A stretch of DNA of 64,000 nt from Bacteroidales bacterium. Lineage in GTDB: Bacteria > Bacteroidota > Bacteroidia > Bacteroidales > UBA932. A program made the translations under genes and the position numbers. The stretch is taken from the NCBI GenBank assembly GCA_017934185.1, contig JAGBJY010000043.1:16130-80129 (forward strand), given 5' to 3'. Under the pieces are notes generated by a model, which was not told where the DNA came from, made no database searches, and worked only from the letters and a program-made list of their open reading frames with translations. Of this stretch, positions 1 to 7,817 are shown in pieces; position 1 is the stretch's first letter, and each line of letters begins with the position of its first letter.

Positions 1-731
1 TTGCCGACCGGGAGCATGGCGGCTACATAGAGGCCCTGGCGCGGGATTTCTCGCCGCTGGAGGACATGTCCCTGAGTGCACACGACATCAACGCCGACAA
101 AACCATGAATTCTCACCTGCACATCCTGGAGGCCTATGCCAATCTGTACCAGGTGTGGCCGGACGATGGGCTGAAAGAAGCTGTGGAGCGCCTTCTGGAC
201 ATCATAGGTAGCAAAGTCATGCGCCCCGACGGGCACCTGCAGCTGTATTTTTCCAGGGATTGGCAGGTGCTGCCCGGCGGTGTTTCCTACGGCCACGACA
301 TCGAAACCTCCTGGCTGGCGCTGGAGTGCGCCTTTGCCCTCAAGGAGGTGGATGTGGTGAACCGAGTGCGTCCCTGGGCCCTCAAGATGGGGCTGGCGGG
401 GAACGAAGGCCTCCTGCCCGACGGCTCCATGCGCTACGAACAGCTCCTTACCGGCAGCTTCGACGACTCCCGCCAGTGGTGGGTGCAGGCCGAGACCGTG
501 GTGGGAAACCTCTGGCTTTGGAAATACCACGGCGTTACGCAAGGGGCGCAGGTGGCTTTATCGGCCTGGACGTATATCCGGGAATGCCTGGTGGACCCCG
601 AAGGCGGCGAATGGTGGTGGGCGGTGCTGCCGGACGGTTCGCTGGACAAAGCGCAGCCCAAGGCGGGCTTCTGGAAGTGTCCGTACCATAACAGCCGTAT
701 GTGCCTTCAGGTATTGAATATTTTTTGCTAA
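1..731 (+). CDS. Cellobiose/mannobiose 2-epimerase, C-terminal part (5' end outside window)
   Basis: Only the C-terminal part is present; the frame is open from base 3. The protein belongs to the N-acylglucosamine 2-epimerase superfamily, an (alpha/alpha)6 barrel that epimerises the reducing-end glucose or mannose of beta-1,4-disaccharides in the cytoplasm. Visible landmarks typical of cellobiose 2-epimerases are INADKTMNSHLHILEAY, GHDIETSW, WWVQAE and a closing FWKCPYHNSRMC block that carries substrate-binding and catalytic histidines in the family. It is followed 25 bases later by a GH3 enzyme and a GPH symporter on the same strand, so the set probably takes up and cuts beta-linked gluco- or manno-oligosaccharides. 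Whether cellobiose or mannobiose is preferred cannot be told from this part. Confidence 0.88.
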   Translation, partial: ADREHGGYIEALARDFSPLEDMSLSAHDINADKTMNSHLHILEAYANLYQVWPDDGLKEAVERLLDIIGSKVMRPDGHLQLYFSRDWQVLPGGVSYGHDIETSWLALECAFALKEVDVVNRVRPWALKMGLAGNEGLLPDGSMRYEQLLTGSFDDSRQWWVQAETVVGNLWLWKYHGVTQGAQVALSAWTYIRECLVDPEGGEWWWAVLPDGSLDKAQPKAGFWKCPYHNSRMCLQVLNIFC

Positions 732-736
732 ATTTG
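729..736 (+). promoter_or_regulatory. Possible -7 box before the GH3 gene
   Basis: TAAATTTG matches the Bacteroidetes -7 consensus TAnnTTTG and overlaps the stop codon of the epimerase gene, 20 bases before the GH3 start. No good -33 TTG at the usual 19-21 base spacing was found, so this may be chance. Confidence 0.35.
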
Positions 737-756
737 CGTACTAATGTACCAAACCT

Positions 757-3090
757 ATGATTTCATTTAAAAGCGCAATGAAGAGTTTATGTGTGGCAGC
801 CGTGGCTACTGCCTGTGCTCCCAAGGCTCCCCAGGCCATTCCTACGGACAAAGCCGTGGAAGCCAAAGTGGAAAAGGTGCTCAAGGGAATGACTTTGGAG
901 GAAAAAGCCGGTCAGCTGGTACAGCTGAATATTTCTGTGCTGGAAGATGCTTCCCGCGAGCGGATAGACCCTCAGAAACTGGATAAAATCATTGGAGAAT
1001 ACAAGGTGGGCTCCATCTTGAATGTGATGCATGACAAGGCCCATTCCCGGGAACAGACCGCTGCCATGGTGCGTGAGATTCAGGCAAAGTCCATGGAGGC
1101 CATCGGCATTCCCTGCATTTACGGACTGGATATGATTCATGGCGCCACTTATCTTACCGACGGCTCTTTCTATCCGCAAGAGATTAACCTGGCAGCCACT
1201 TTCAACCGCAGTTTTGCCCGTCAGATGGGACAGGCCATGGCCTATGAAACCCGTGCGGCGCAGGTTCCTTGGGTGTTCTCGCCGGTGATGGACCTGGGCC
1301 GTGATCCCCGCTGGCCCCGCCTCTGGGAAAGCTTCGGCGAAGACCCTTACCTCCAGGCCGAAATGGCCCGCGAGGAAACTCTGGCCATTCAGGGCGCAGA
1401 CCCCAATCACATTGATTTGGAGCACGCTGCCGTGTCCATCAAGCACTTCATGGGTTACGGCGTTCCGGTTTCCGGCAAGGACCGTACGCCGGCCATCATT
1501 GCCCAGAACGACCTGCGGGAGAAATTCTTCGCGCCTTTCCTGGAGTGCTTCCGCGCCGGCGCCCTCACCGCCATGGTGAACAGCGCCTCCATCAACGGCA
1601 TCCCCACCCACGCCAACGCCCTTCTTCTGAGCGGCTGGGTGAAGGAGCAGCTGGGCTGGGACGGCATGCTGGTAACCGACTGGGCCGATATTGACAATCT
1701 CTATCAGCGGGACCATGTGGCGGCCGACAAGAAGGAAGCCGTGGCCATGGGTATCAACGCCGGCATCGATATGATTATGGATCCGTATGATCCTGAGTGT
1801 GTTACGGCTATTGTGGAGCTGGTTAACGAGGGCAAGATTTCCGAGGCCAGGCTCAACGATGCCGTGCGCCGCGTGCTTCGCCTGAAAGTGCGTCTGGGCC
1901 TTTTTGACAAGCCGGTCTGGGACTATGTGTATCCGGACTTTGCCTCGGAAAAATTCGCGCGGGAGTCTTATGCCGCTGCGCTGGAAAGCGAGGTGCTCCT
2001 CAAGAACCAGGACGGCACTCTGCCGCTGAAAGAAAGCGCAAAGATTCTGGTCACCGGCCCCAATGCCAACAGCCTGCGCACCCTCAACGGGGGCTGGAGC
2101 TATACCTGGCAGGGCTCGGCCGACGATTTTGTGCCGCAGTACAATACCATCCTGGAGGCCCTTCAGCGCCGTTTCCCCAACGTCTCCTATGAGCCCGGGG
2201 TGGTGTATGATCCCTCCGACTGGCAGAAGGACAGCTTCAGCGGCCTCGCGAAGGCGGTGGAAGCTGCCAAGAAGGCCGATGTCATTGTGGCCTGCGTGGG
2301 AGAAAATTCCTACTGTGAGACTCCGGGCAACATGGACGACCTGAATCTGTCGGCCAACCAGAAAGAACTGGTGCGGAAACTTGCCGCTACCGGAAAGCCC
2401 GTCGTGCTTATCCTGAACGAAGGCCGTCCGCGCCTCATTGGCGATATAGAGCCTCTGGTGGCTGCCGTGGTGGATATCATGCTTCCGTCCAACTTTGGGG
2501 CCGATGCCCTGGCGGCCCTCCTTTCCGGCGACGAGAACTTCTCCGGCAAGCTCCCGTTCACCTATTCCAAGCACATCAATGCCCTGCATACCTACGACTA
2601 CAAAGTGTCCGAGCACCGCGGGACCATGGAAGGCTCCTACAACTACGACGCTGTGATGGATGTGCAGTGGCCGTTTGGCTTCGGCCTCAGTTATACCAGC
2701 TTTGCGTACAGTAACCTGCAGGTATCCTGTCATTCTGAGCGCAGCGAAGAATCTCCTTTGGCTTTTAAGCCCGGCGACGTCCTCAAAGTCACCATTGACG
2801 TTACCAACACCGGCAACCGTGCCGGCAAGGAAGCCGTCCTCCTTTACAGCTCAGACCTTGTGGCTTCCCTTATCCCCGACGTGAAGCGTCTCCGCGGCTT
2901 TGAAAAAGTGGAATTGGCGGCAGGGGAGACCAAGACCGTGAACTTTGAAATCCCGGCATCGGCCCTCGCCTTTGTAGGGGCCGATGGTGCCTGGCGCCTG
3001 GAGGCGGGCGATTTCCGCCTTTCCTGCGGAGGCCGGTCGGCCATGCTCCGCTGCACCGAAACCAAAATCTGGGACACCCCCAACATTTAG
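757..3090 (+). CDS. Glycoside hydrolase family 3 beta-glucosidase-type lipoprotein
   Basis: A 777-residue GH3 enzyme that should remove terminal beta-linked glucose (or related sugars) from oligosaccharides in the periplasm or at the outer membrane. The order is a short lipoprotein-like leader (cysteine after VATA; the in-frame ATG at 778 is an equally good start), an N-terminal TIM-barrel domain with YGLDMIHG and the nucleophile motif LVTDWADI (Asp near residue 308), the alpha/beta sandwich domain, and a C-terminal fibronectin-III-like domain (VTNTGNRAGKEAV). Just before that last domain, residues about 658-667 (CHSERSEESP) are encoded by a widespread intergenic-type repeat at 2728-2756. It sits between the epimerase and the symporter, with 3 bases to the latter. 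Confidence 0.9.
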   Translation: MISFKSAMKSLCVAAVATACAPKAPQAIPTDKAVEAKVEKVLKGMTLEEKAGQLVQLNISVLEDASRERIDPQKLDKIIGEYKVGSILNVMHDKAHSREQTAAMVREIQAKSMEAIGIPCIYGLDMIHGATYLTDGSFYPQEINLAATFNRSFARQMGQAMAYETRAAQVPWVFSPVMDLGRDPRWPRLWESFGEDPYLQAEMAREETLAIQGADPNHIDLEHAAVSIKHFMGYGVPVSGKDRTPAIIAQNDLREKFFAPFLECFRAGALTAMVNSASINGIPTHANALLLSGWVKEQLGWDGMLVTDWADIDNLYQRDHVAADKKEAVAMGINAGIDMIMDPYDPECVTAIVELVNEGKISEARLNDAVRRVLRLKVRLGLFDKPVWDYVYPDFASEKFARESYAAALESEVLLKNQDGTLPLKESAKILVTGPNANSLRTLNGGWSYTWQGSADDFVPQYNTILEALQRRFPNVSYEPGVVYDPSDWQKDSFSGLAKAVEAAKKADVIVACVGENSYCETPGNMDDLNLSANQKELVRKLAATGKPVVLILNEGRPRLIGDIEPLVAAVVDIMLPSNFGADALAALLSGDENFSGKLPFTYSKHINALHTYDYKVSEHRGTMEGSYNYDAVMDVQWPFGFGLSYTSFAYSNLQVSCHSERSEESPLAFKPGDVLKVTIDVTNTGNRAGKEAVLLYSSDLVASLIPDVKRLRGFEKVELAAGETKTVNFEIPASALAFVGADGAWRLEAGDFRLSCGGRSAMLRCTETKIWDTPNI
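2728..2756 (+). repeat. In-frame copy of a dispersed TCATTCTGAGCG-type repeat inside the GH3 gene
   Basis: The 29 bases TGTCATTCTGAGCG-CAGCGAAGAATCTCC match a repeat known from intergenic regions of many bacteria, whose translation HSERSEES recurs in hypothetical proteins. Here it is in frame in the linker between the sandwich and Fn3-like domains and adds about ten polar residues without breaking the gene. Confidence 0.6.
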
Positions 3091-3093
3091 ACT

Positions 3094-4440
3094 ATGGCAG
3101 TAAAATTATCCGAGAAAATTGGCTACGGCCTGGGCGATGCCGCTGCCGGCGGTATTACCTGGAAGGTGATGTCCATCGCTTTCCCCTTGTTTTTTACCAA
3201 CATCTTCGGCCTTACGGTGGCCGACACCGCCACCCTCATGTTGGTGGCCCGCCTTTTCGACGTGGTTACCGACCCTATGATGGGCGCCCTGGCCGACCGT
3301 ACCCAGTCCAAGTGGGGGACTTATCGGCCCTGGCTCATTTTCGGCGCCATTCCGCTGGGCGTGGTGTTTGCCCTGCTGCTGTATACGCCGGACTTCGGCC
3401 CGGTGGGAAAACGCATCTGGGCGTATTCGCTGTACCTTCTGATGATGGCTGTTTACACGGCGGTGAACGTGCCTTACGGCTCGCTCCTGGGCGTGATGAC
3501 AGACGACGACGACGAGAAAAACCAGTTCTCTTCCTACCGGATGGTGGGCGCTTATGCCATGGGTTTTGTCACCCTGCTGTCGTTCCCTTACCTGCAGAAG
3601 GTGGTGGGCGGCACGGAGCAGCATCAGTACGCCGTCCTGGGCGTGGTTCTGGGTGGTTTGGCTGCCCTGGGCACCCTGGCTTGCGGCCTCCTCACCAAAG
3701 AGCGGCTCAAACCCGTCCGCGCAGAGAAATTCTCCTTCAAGCCTTTCGCCGACCTTTTCCGCAACAAACCCTGGATTTATCTCACCCTGGTGGGCATCTG
3801 CACCAATTTCTTCAACGGCTTCCGTTATGCCGTGGCCGGTTACCTGCTGGAGTATTGCCTGCACGGGGATGTGACGGTTTCCGGACTCATCATCAACTAC
3901 ACCGTGTTCATGACCTTCGGTGAAGTTACCTGCATGATTTTCGGCGGCCTTTCGCCCAAGTTCACCAAGTGGGTGGGCTCCAAGAAGAAAGCCTTTGCCT
4001 GGTCGGCCATCATCTGCGCCGCTTCCTCCATTGCCTTCTTCTTCATTCCCATGAGCCCGGACTGGATTTGGGTCATGGTGGCCAGCGTCATCATCACTTC
4101 CATCGGCATCGGCCTGTATTCTCCGCTCCTTTGGTCCATGTATGCCGATGTGGCCGATTACGCCACCGCCAAGAACGGTACCTCCTCTACGGGCCTTATC
4201 TTCTCCTCCGGCACTATGGCGCAGAAGTTTGGATCGGCCATCTCCGGGGCGCTGGTGGCACTGCTGCTGGGAATTGCCGGCTTCGTCTCCGGCTCCGACC
4301 CCGCCACCGGCCAGACCGTGGTGACCATCACCAACCAGCCTGCCGTACAGCAGATGATCTGGGCCTTGTTCTCCCTGTTCCCCGCCGCCATCGCCCTGCT
4401 TATCCTACTGCTTCTCCGCCTCTATCCCATCAACAAGTAG
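3094..4440 (+). CDS. GPH-family sugar:cation symporter
   Basis: A 448-residue inner-membrane transporter of the glycoside-pentoside-hexuronide:cation symporter family (MelB type, MFS fold). The N-terminus KIGYGLGDAAAGG, the cytoplasmic loop ARLFDVVTDPMMGALADRT followed by KWGTYRPW, and about twelve hydrophobic segments are typical. It starts 3 bases after the GH3 stop, so it is very likely in the same transcript and would import the di- or oligosaccharide that the epimerase and GH3 act on. Substrate is inferred from the neighbours only. Confidence 0.9.
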   Translation: MAVKLSEKIGYGLGDAAAGGITWKVMSIAFPLFFTNIFGLTVADTATLMLVARLFDVVTDPMMGALADRTQSKWGTYRPWLIFGAIPLGVVFALLLYTPDFGPVGKRIWAYSLYLLMMAVYTAVNVPYGSLLGVMTDDDDEKNQFSSYRMVGAYAMGFVTLLSFPYLQKVVGGTEQHQYAVLGVVLGGLAALGTLACGLLTKERLKPVRAEKFSFKPFADLFRNKPWIYLTLVGICTNFFNGFRYAVAGYLLEYCLHGDVTVSGLIINYTVFMTFGEVTCMIFGGLSPKFTKWVGSKKKAFAWSAIICAASSIAFFFIPMSPDWIWVMVASVIITSIGIGLYSPLLWSMYADVADYATAKNGTSSTGLIFSSGTMAQKFGSAISGALVALLLGIAGFVSGSDPATGQTVVTITNQPAVQQMIWALFSLFPAAIALLILLLLRLYPINK

Positions 4441-4483
4441 TGGCTTCTTTCACGGTTTGCCTAAGTTGCTGCTAATCAATCGT

Positions 4484-4528
4484 TTACGCAAAAACAGTAA
4501 GCAATAATTGCTTACTGTTTTTGCGTAA
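4484..4528. repeat. Palindromic element copy A (perfect 22-bp arms)
   Basis: Two perfectly complementary 22-base arms around a single A: outer TTACGC, then core AAAAACAGTAAGCAAT, then their reverse complement. It is followed by a second stem (AAGTGACTG/CAGTCACTT, 527-549) that overlaps the transposase stop codon. It lies between the convergent ends of the GPH symporter and the transposase. It is one of four related elements in the window (also 6225, 31151, 50972). It could also act as a bidirectional terminator because T5 and A5 flank the inner stem. Confidence 0.85.
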
Positions 4529-4535
4529 GTGACTG

Positions 4536-5465
4536 TTAGTCAGTCACTTCGTTTTTCGGAATATGGAGGAATTTTCGCAGCTGCTTCGGGCGTGCACTCG
4601 TGCGTTGTCGTAGCACCTGATAGAGTTCCAGTTTTCTCTCCATCGGCAGCATCGGAATATCATAGAGGGAGGAAACCAATTGTTCTTTCGTCAAGATTCT
4701 TATACAATCAGAATAGACCGTATCACTATAAGGGTCCCGGTCTTCTTTAATATCATAATCGGCCCCTGTATTGTCATGGAAGGCGCGAATCATGGTTTCA
4801 ATGCTTCCATAGTAGGAAATGGCTTTTTGGAAATCGATGATATTCCACAGGCCGATGATATAATCAATCAATTGCTGCTTTTCTTGGGTGGTCAGCTTTT
4901 CAAAAAGGCGTTCAATCAGGGCGTAGTTTAAGAACTGACCAGTGTTTCTAAGGTATTTGACTTCATTGGCAGCCCTCTTATAGGCTTGAGATGTATTCTT
5001 CTTTTCGACGGGCTGCGAGTATGGATTGGCCGATGTCGCATAGGGCAAAAAGTTCCAACGATACTCCTCGGCTCGTTCAACCAACTTTCGTTCTACAGGA
5101 TTATTATAGTTGTAGGCTAGCGTAGATCTTACCTGTTTGTTCCCCAATTTGGCGGAACACTGGTAACTGTGATAGAAGAGTTGGCCTCTTCTGGATCGGC
5201 TTTTGTTCCATAACCTCGCGTATGTGTTTCCGTAATCTCTGACAAAAGTCGATAACTGCTTTGCGCTTCTGACAATCACCGAATTGTGCAGATGGTCCGG
5301 CATTGGGCATACGGCCAGGACTTCTACATCGTACTTCTCCGCAAAGGTGCAGTAAATGGTGAAAAACACAAGATAATCGGCAACCGTGTAGAAGATGACA
5401 ACCTTCCCTACGGTCATTTGGCAGATGTGATGGACTTCGCCGGTGTAAACTTTTCTTCTTGACAT
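4536..5465 (-). CDS. REP-associated tyrosine transposase-like protein (Y1/HUH family)
   Basis: A 309-residue protein of the IS200-like Y1 transposase superfamily, closest in plan to RAYTs. The HUH motif is MPDHLHNSV (His58 and His60). The candidate catalytic tyrosine is Tyr82 in TYARLWNK, followed by RRGQLFYHSYQ and the NNPVERKLVERAEEYRWN block usual in RAYTs. The C-terminal half (about residues 175-309) is an unusual extension. HUH enzymes cleave and join single-stranded hairpin DNA. The gene is bordered on its 3' side by palindrome A, and palindrome B lies 0.76 kb beyond its 5' side, the arrangement expected for a RAYT and its REP elements. A promoter with TTG-20-TACCTTGC precedes it. Confidence 0.85.
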   Translation of the reverse strand: MSRRKVYTGEVHHICQMTVGKVVIFYTVADYLVFFTIYCTFAEKYDVEVLAVCPMPDHLHNSVIVRSAKQLSTFVRDYGNTYARLWNKSRSRRGQLFYHSYQCSAKLGNKQVRSTLAYNYNNPVERKLVERAEEYRWNFLPYATSANPYSQPVEKKNTSQAYKRAANEVKYLRNTGQFLNYALIERLFEKLTTQEKQQLIDYIIGLWNIIDFQKAISYYGSIETMIRAFHDNTGADYDIKEDRDPYSDTVYSDCIRILTKEQLVSSLYDIPMLPMERKLELYQVLRQRTSARPKQLRKFLHIPKNEVTD

Positions 5466-5480
5466 GGTTAACGTTTTTTC

Positions 5481-5511
5481 GCAAGGTATGGAAAAGGGTG
5501 CTTCGTGTCAA
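5481..5511 (-). promoter_or_regulatory. Promoter of the transposase gene
   Basis: On the minus strand, TTG (5511-5509) is separated by 20 bases from TACCTTGC (5488-5481), a near match to the TAnnTTTG -7 box, 16 bases before the ATG at 5465. Confidence 0.5.
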
Positions 5512-5513
5512 GA

Positions 5514-5566
5514 ATCGGTTGAAAAAATGTGTTGTTTTACAGGATTTTTTTTATGTTTCAACCGAT
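5514..5566. repeat. 11-bp inverted repeat between transposase and its neighbour
   Basis: ATCGGTTGAAA (5514-5524) and TTTCAACCGAT (5556-5566) are exact inverted copies 31 bases apart in the gap between the two minus-strand genes. The sequence is unrelated to palindromes A-D. It may be a weak terminator for the upstream gene or an operator. Confidence 0.45.
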
Positions 5567-5579
5567 GATGTTGTGTTTT

Positions 5580-6170
5580 TTAATCTTCCCACTGCACCCA
5601 GGACCTGTCCAGGGGGATGCTTTTGGGGTGTCCGCCACTGCCTTGAATCTGATAAAAGGAGCGCGCGTTCTCCTTCACAAGGGCCGATATGGCGGCATTT
5701 ACCCTGGCGATGTTCACGTTGAGGTCGTTGTTGAAAATGTCCAGGATCCGCTGGACCCGCTGCTCTGCCAGTTCCGGCTCCAGGCTTCGCATCACCCGCC
5801 TGTAGTAACGCAGCATCTCCGGCTTGTATCGGCCGATCTCCTTAAGCACGATGCCCTCCGGATGCTTGATGAAAAGCAGTAGGACGGTTTTTGCCATCGG
5901 CCTTATTTTCAATTCCTTACGGCCGATAAAAATGCGAAGTTCGTGCGTAATGTACACCTTGTCCGGGAAAGCTTTCCTGGCCGATACATGCTGCCCGCGC
6001 CGCTCAATCTCCAGTAGCGCCTGCTGTACGAAGCAGACCAGTTCCTTGGTCTCCCGCTCTTCGTACTGAAGGCTATATCGGCCCGCTTCGTCCTCCAGCA
6101 GCGGCTCTTTTTGGCAGAACTGCAGGTAGAACAGCGCTATGAATCCACTATCGGCTCTCATAAGGTGCAA
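5580..6170 (-). CDS. Unknown 196-residue protein with possible C-terminal winged-helix region
   Basis: I cannot name this protein. The N-terminal half contains mixed polar and hydrophobic segments. The C-terminal half (LLLFIKHPEGIVLKEIGRY onward, then RVNAAISALVKE, FYQIQGSGGHPKSIPLD) resembles a family of Bacteroidetes hypotheticals whose end looks like an OmpR-type winged helix with a beta-hairpin wing; this is a memory-based resemblance. It is transcribed towards the RAYT-like transposase, 114 bases upstream of it, and palindrome B lies 55 bases before its start, so it is enclosed by the two palindromes together with the transposase. Confidence 0.6.
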   Translation of the reverse strand: MHLMRADSGFIALFYLQFCQKEPLLEDEAGRYSLQYEERETKELVCFVQQALLEIERRGQHVSARKAFPDKVYITHELRIFIGRKELKIRPMAKTVLLLFIKHPEGIVLKEIGRYKPEMLRYYRRVMRSLEPELAEQRVQRILDIFNNDLNVNIARVNAAISALVKENARSFYQIQGSGGHPKSIPLDRSWVQWED

Positions 6171-6224
6171 AGGTATGCGTGCTGCCTGTATGGGGTTTCG
6201 TTTATCTCGTTAAGAATCAGGCAT

Positions 6225-6269
6225 TTCCATAAAAACAGTAAGCAATTATTGCTTACTGTTTTTATGGAA
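6225..6269. repeat. Palindromic element copy B (perfect 22-bp arms)
   Basis: Same architecture and same 16-base core (AAAAACAGTAAGCAAT) as copy A, again with a one-base loop, but the six outer bases are TTCCAT/ATGGAA instead of TTACGC/GCGTAA. Both arms carry the change, so pairing is kept. The right flank GTTGTTGATTGATAG resembles the flank of copy C. It lies between the rpmH end and the 196-residue gene. Confidence 0.85.
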
Positions 6270-6319
6270 GTTGTTGATTGATAGGTGGTTGATGTTTCCA
6301 TGAGGGGCGGGGTGGGTAC

Positions 6320-6350
6320 AAAAAAAACCGCGGGCGCGGGGCGTCAGCGG
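6320..6350 (-). terminator. Possible terminator of rpmH
   Basis: Read on the minus strand, a GC-rich stretch able to fold (CCGC...GCGG, 6350-6328) is followed by eight T (6327-6320). The stem is short and several foldings compete. Confidence 0.45.
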
Positions 6351-6397
6351 TAGGGTTGGTGCCGAGGGCACGGTGGCCGATGTGGCCGATGCGGAAA

Positions 6398-6550
6398 CTA
6401 CCAGCGGTCTTCGTCGGACACGGAGAGTTTCTTGCGGGCGTGACGGCGACGGGCGCTCAGAACGCGGCGACCGTTAGCGCTGGCCATGCGTGCGCGGAAG
6501 CCGTGTTTATTAACACGCTTACGGCGGGAAGGTTGAAATGTTCTTTTCAT
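6398..6550 (-). CDS. rpmH: Ribosomal protein bL34
   Basis: A 50-residue basic protein beginning [18 protein letters not shown] and containing [26 protein letters not shown], which is the bL34 signature. It is a component of the large ribosomal subunit. The start is the only ATG in place (complement of 6548-6550) and the stop is TAG (6400-6398). It stands alone here, without the usual rnpA neighbour, between palindrome B and the rsmG end; a C-terminal DEDRW tail extends slightly past the universal core. Confidence 0.95.
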   Translation of the reverse strand: MKRTFQPSRRKRVNKHGFRARMASANGRRVLSARRRHARKKLSVSDEDRW

Positions 6551-6618
6551 ACTATCGTTTTTTTATATTTTTCGCATAAGGGACTGCAAAGGTAGCAAAA
6601 TCTGCCGAAAAAGCAAAA

Positions 6619-7272
6619 TTATTTTTCGATATGCAGCACCAATTTCCCGTCAAAGTAGGAATCGGGGAGCCAGGCGCTGACGGGCCAGGTGTGAATGGAG
6701 CCGCGGGGCAGCCGATAGCGCGCCATCAGGGCAGAAATCTCTTCGTTCACGTCGCCGCCTTTCAGGTACAGGATGCCGCGGCTGAACTTTCCGCGCACCC
6801 AGGGATAAAAGTCTGTCAGCGAAGCCACGGCGCGGGACACCATAAAATCGAAAGGCCCGGCGAGGCTCTCGGCACGGGCGTTGACAACCTGCACGTTAGG
6901 GAGTTCCAGGGCCGATGCAACCGCCTGTGCCACAATGGTTTTCTTTCCCACCGAGTCGCAGAGGACAAACTGCGCCCTGGGGAAGAGAATGGCCAGCGGA
7001 ATGCCGGGGAATCCGCCGCCGGTTCCGAGGTCCAGCACCGAAGCGGAGGCAAAAGCCTCAACGCCCTCTTCCAAGGTTAACAGATACCTGGCAATGGCGA
7101 GTGAATGCAGCACATGATGCAGGTACAGCCCGTCAATGTCCTTCCGGGAAATCACGTTAATCTGCGCATTCCACTCCCGGTACAAGGCATCGAGGGCCAG
7201 AAACTTCTCTTCCTGGGTGGGCGTCAGTGGAAAATCGGCCCGCACAAAACTTAAAAAATCTGCTCCGGTCAT
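6619..7272 (-). CDS. rsmG: 16S rRNA (guanine527-N7)-methyltransferase RsmG
   Basis: A 217-residue SAM-dependent methyltransferase that modifies G527 of 16S rRNA. The N-terminal helix bundle is followed by DINVISRKD (family INLTAI/VISRKD-like signature), the SAM-binding VLDLGTGGGFPGIPLAI near residue 80, and FDFMVSRAVASL. Its start overlaps the stop of the ECF sigma gene by four bases (ATGA), so translation is probably coupled. It is the last gene of the GH89-polA-sigma-rsmG chain. Confidence 0.95.
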   Translation of the reverse strand: MTGADFLSFVRADFPLTPTQEEKFLALDALYREWNAQINVISRKDIDGLYLHHVLHSLAIARYLLTLEEGVEAFASASVLDLGTGGGFPGIPLAILFPRAQFVLCDSVGKKTIVAQAVASALELPNVQVVNARAESLAGPFDFMVSRAVASLTDFYPWVRGKFSRGILYLKGGDVNEEISALMARYRLPRGSIHTWPVSAWLPDSYFDGKLVLHIEK

Positions 7273-7814
7273 TCTACTTCTCCTCTTAACATCATTTCCG
7301 ACAGGTGCTGCTTTCCGCGGCGAATGCGCGTGCGCACTGTGTTCAGCTCTAAATCCAGTTGCCGCGCAATTTCCTCATACTCAAGCTCTTCTATCATGTA
7401 TTTAATCATCACGTCTTTGTACAGGGAGGGCAGTTCTTCAATAAAGCCCATGAGCCGCTGGTGCACCTCGTCGTTGATAATCTCTTCTTCCGGCGTGTAG
7501 TCGGTAAGCTGCTGGGCGCTCCCGGGCTGCCCTTCCTTTTTGTCCTCCTCCCGCTTGATGCTGCTGAGGTGGTCCAGCGCCGTGCGCGTGGCAATGGTCA
7601 GGAGCCAGGGCCGGAACTCCCGCGAAGTGTCAAAGGCCGATAAGGCCGCGAAAGCCTTCTGGAAGCTCTCCAGCACTACGTCATCTACATCGGCCTTCCA
7701 CTTGAAATAACCGCTCACGCGCCCGCGGACGGCCTTTTCGTAGATTTGGTAGAGCATGCGGTAGGCGGTTTGGTCACCGCGGATGGCCCGCTCGATGATG
7801 TCTTTCTCGTTCAT
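7269..7814 (-). CDS. ECF-type RNA polymerase sigma factor
   Basis: A 181-residue sigma-70 family protein with only region 2 (DQTAYRMLYQIYEKAVRG, DVVLESFQKAFAAL, FRPWLLTIATRTALDHL; about residues 14-85) and region 4 (LPSLYKDVMIKYMIEELEYEEIARQL, then TVRTRIRRGKQHL; about 125-175). These are the marks of ECF sigma factors, which direct RNA polymerase to a specific regulon. No anti-sigma factor (FecR or zinc-binding type) is adjacent. Instead it lies 3 bases after polA and overlaps rsmG by four bases, so control may come from transcription or from a distant partner. Confidence 0.92.
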   Translation of the reverse strand: MNEKDIIERAIRGDQTAYRMLYQIYEKAVRGRVSGYFKWKADVDDVVLESFQKAFAALSAFDTSREFRPWLLTIATRTALDHLSSIKREEDKKEGQPGSAQQLTDYTPEEEIINDEVHQRLMGFIEELPSLYKDVMIKYMIEELEYEEIARQLDLELNTVRTRIRRGKQHLSEMMLRGEVE

Positions 7815-7817
7815 GGC

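Noticed and set aside
787-2733. 648-codon open frame on the minus strand
   Set aside because: It is the antisense shadow of the GH3 gene, which has clear family motifs; the shadow protein has no recognisable domain and is His/Gly/Arg-rich as expected of GC-rich antisense.
4484-4528. Palindrome A as a plain rho-independent terminator
   Set aside because: Possible as a secondary role, but the arms extend six paired bases beyond the T run and the same core recurs with different, still paired, outer arms, which a terminator does not require.
7269-7814. ECF sigma factor as the output of the partner-switching block at 57-63 kb
   Set aside because: They are 50 kb apart with no shared signal; nothing in the sequence links them.
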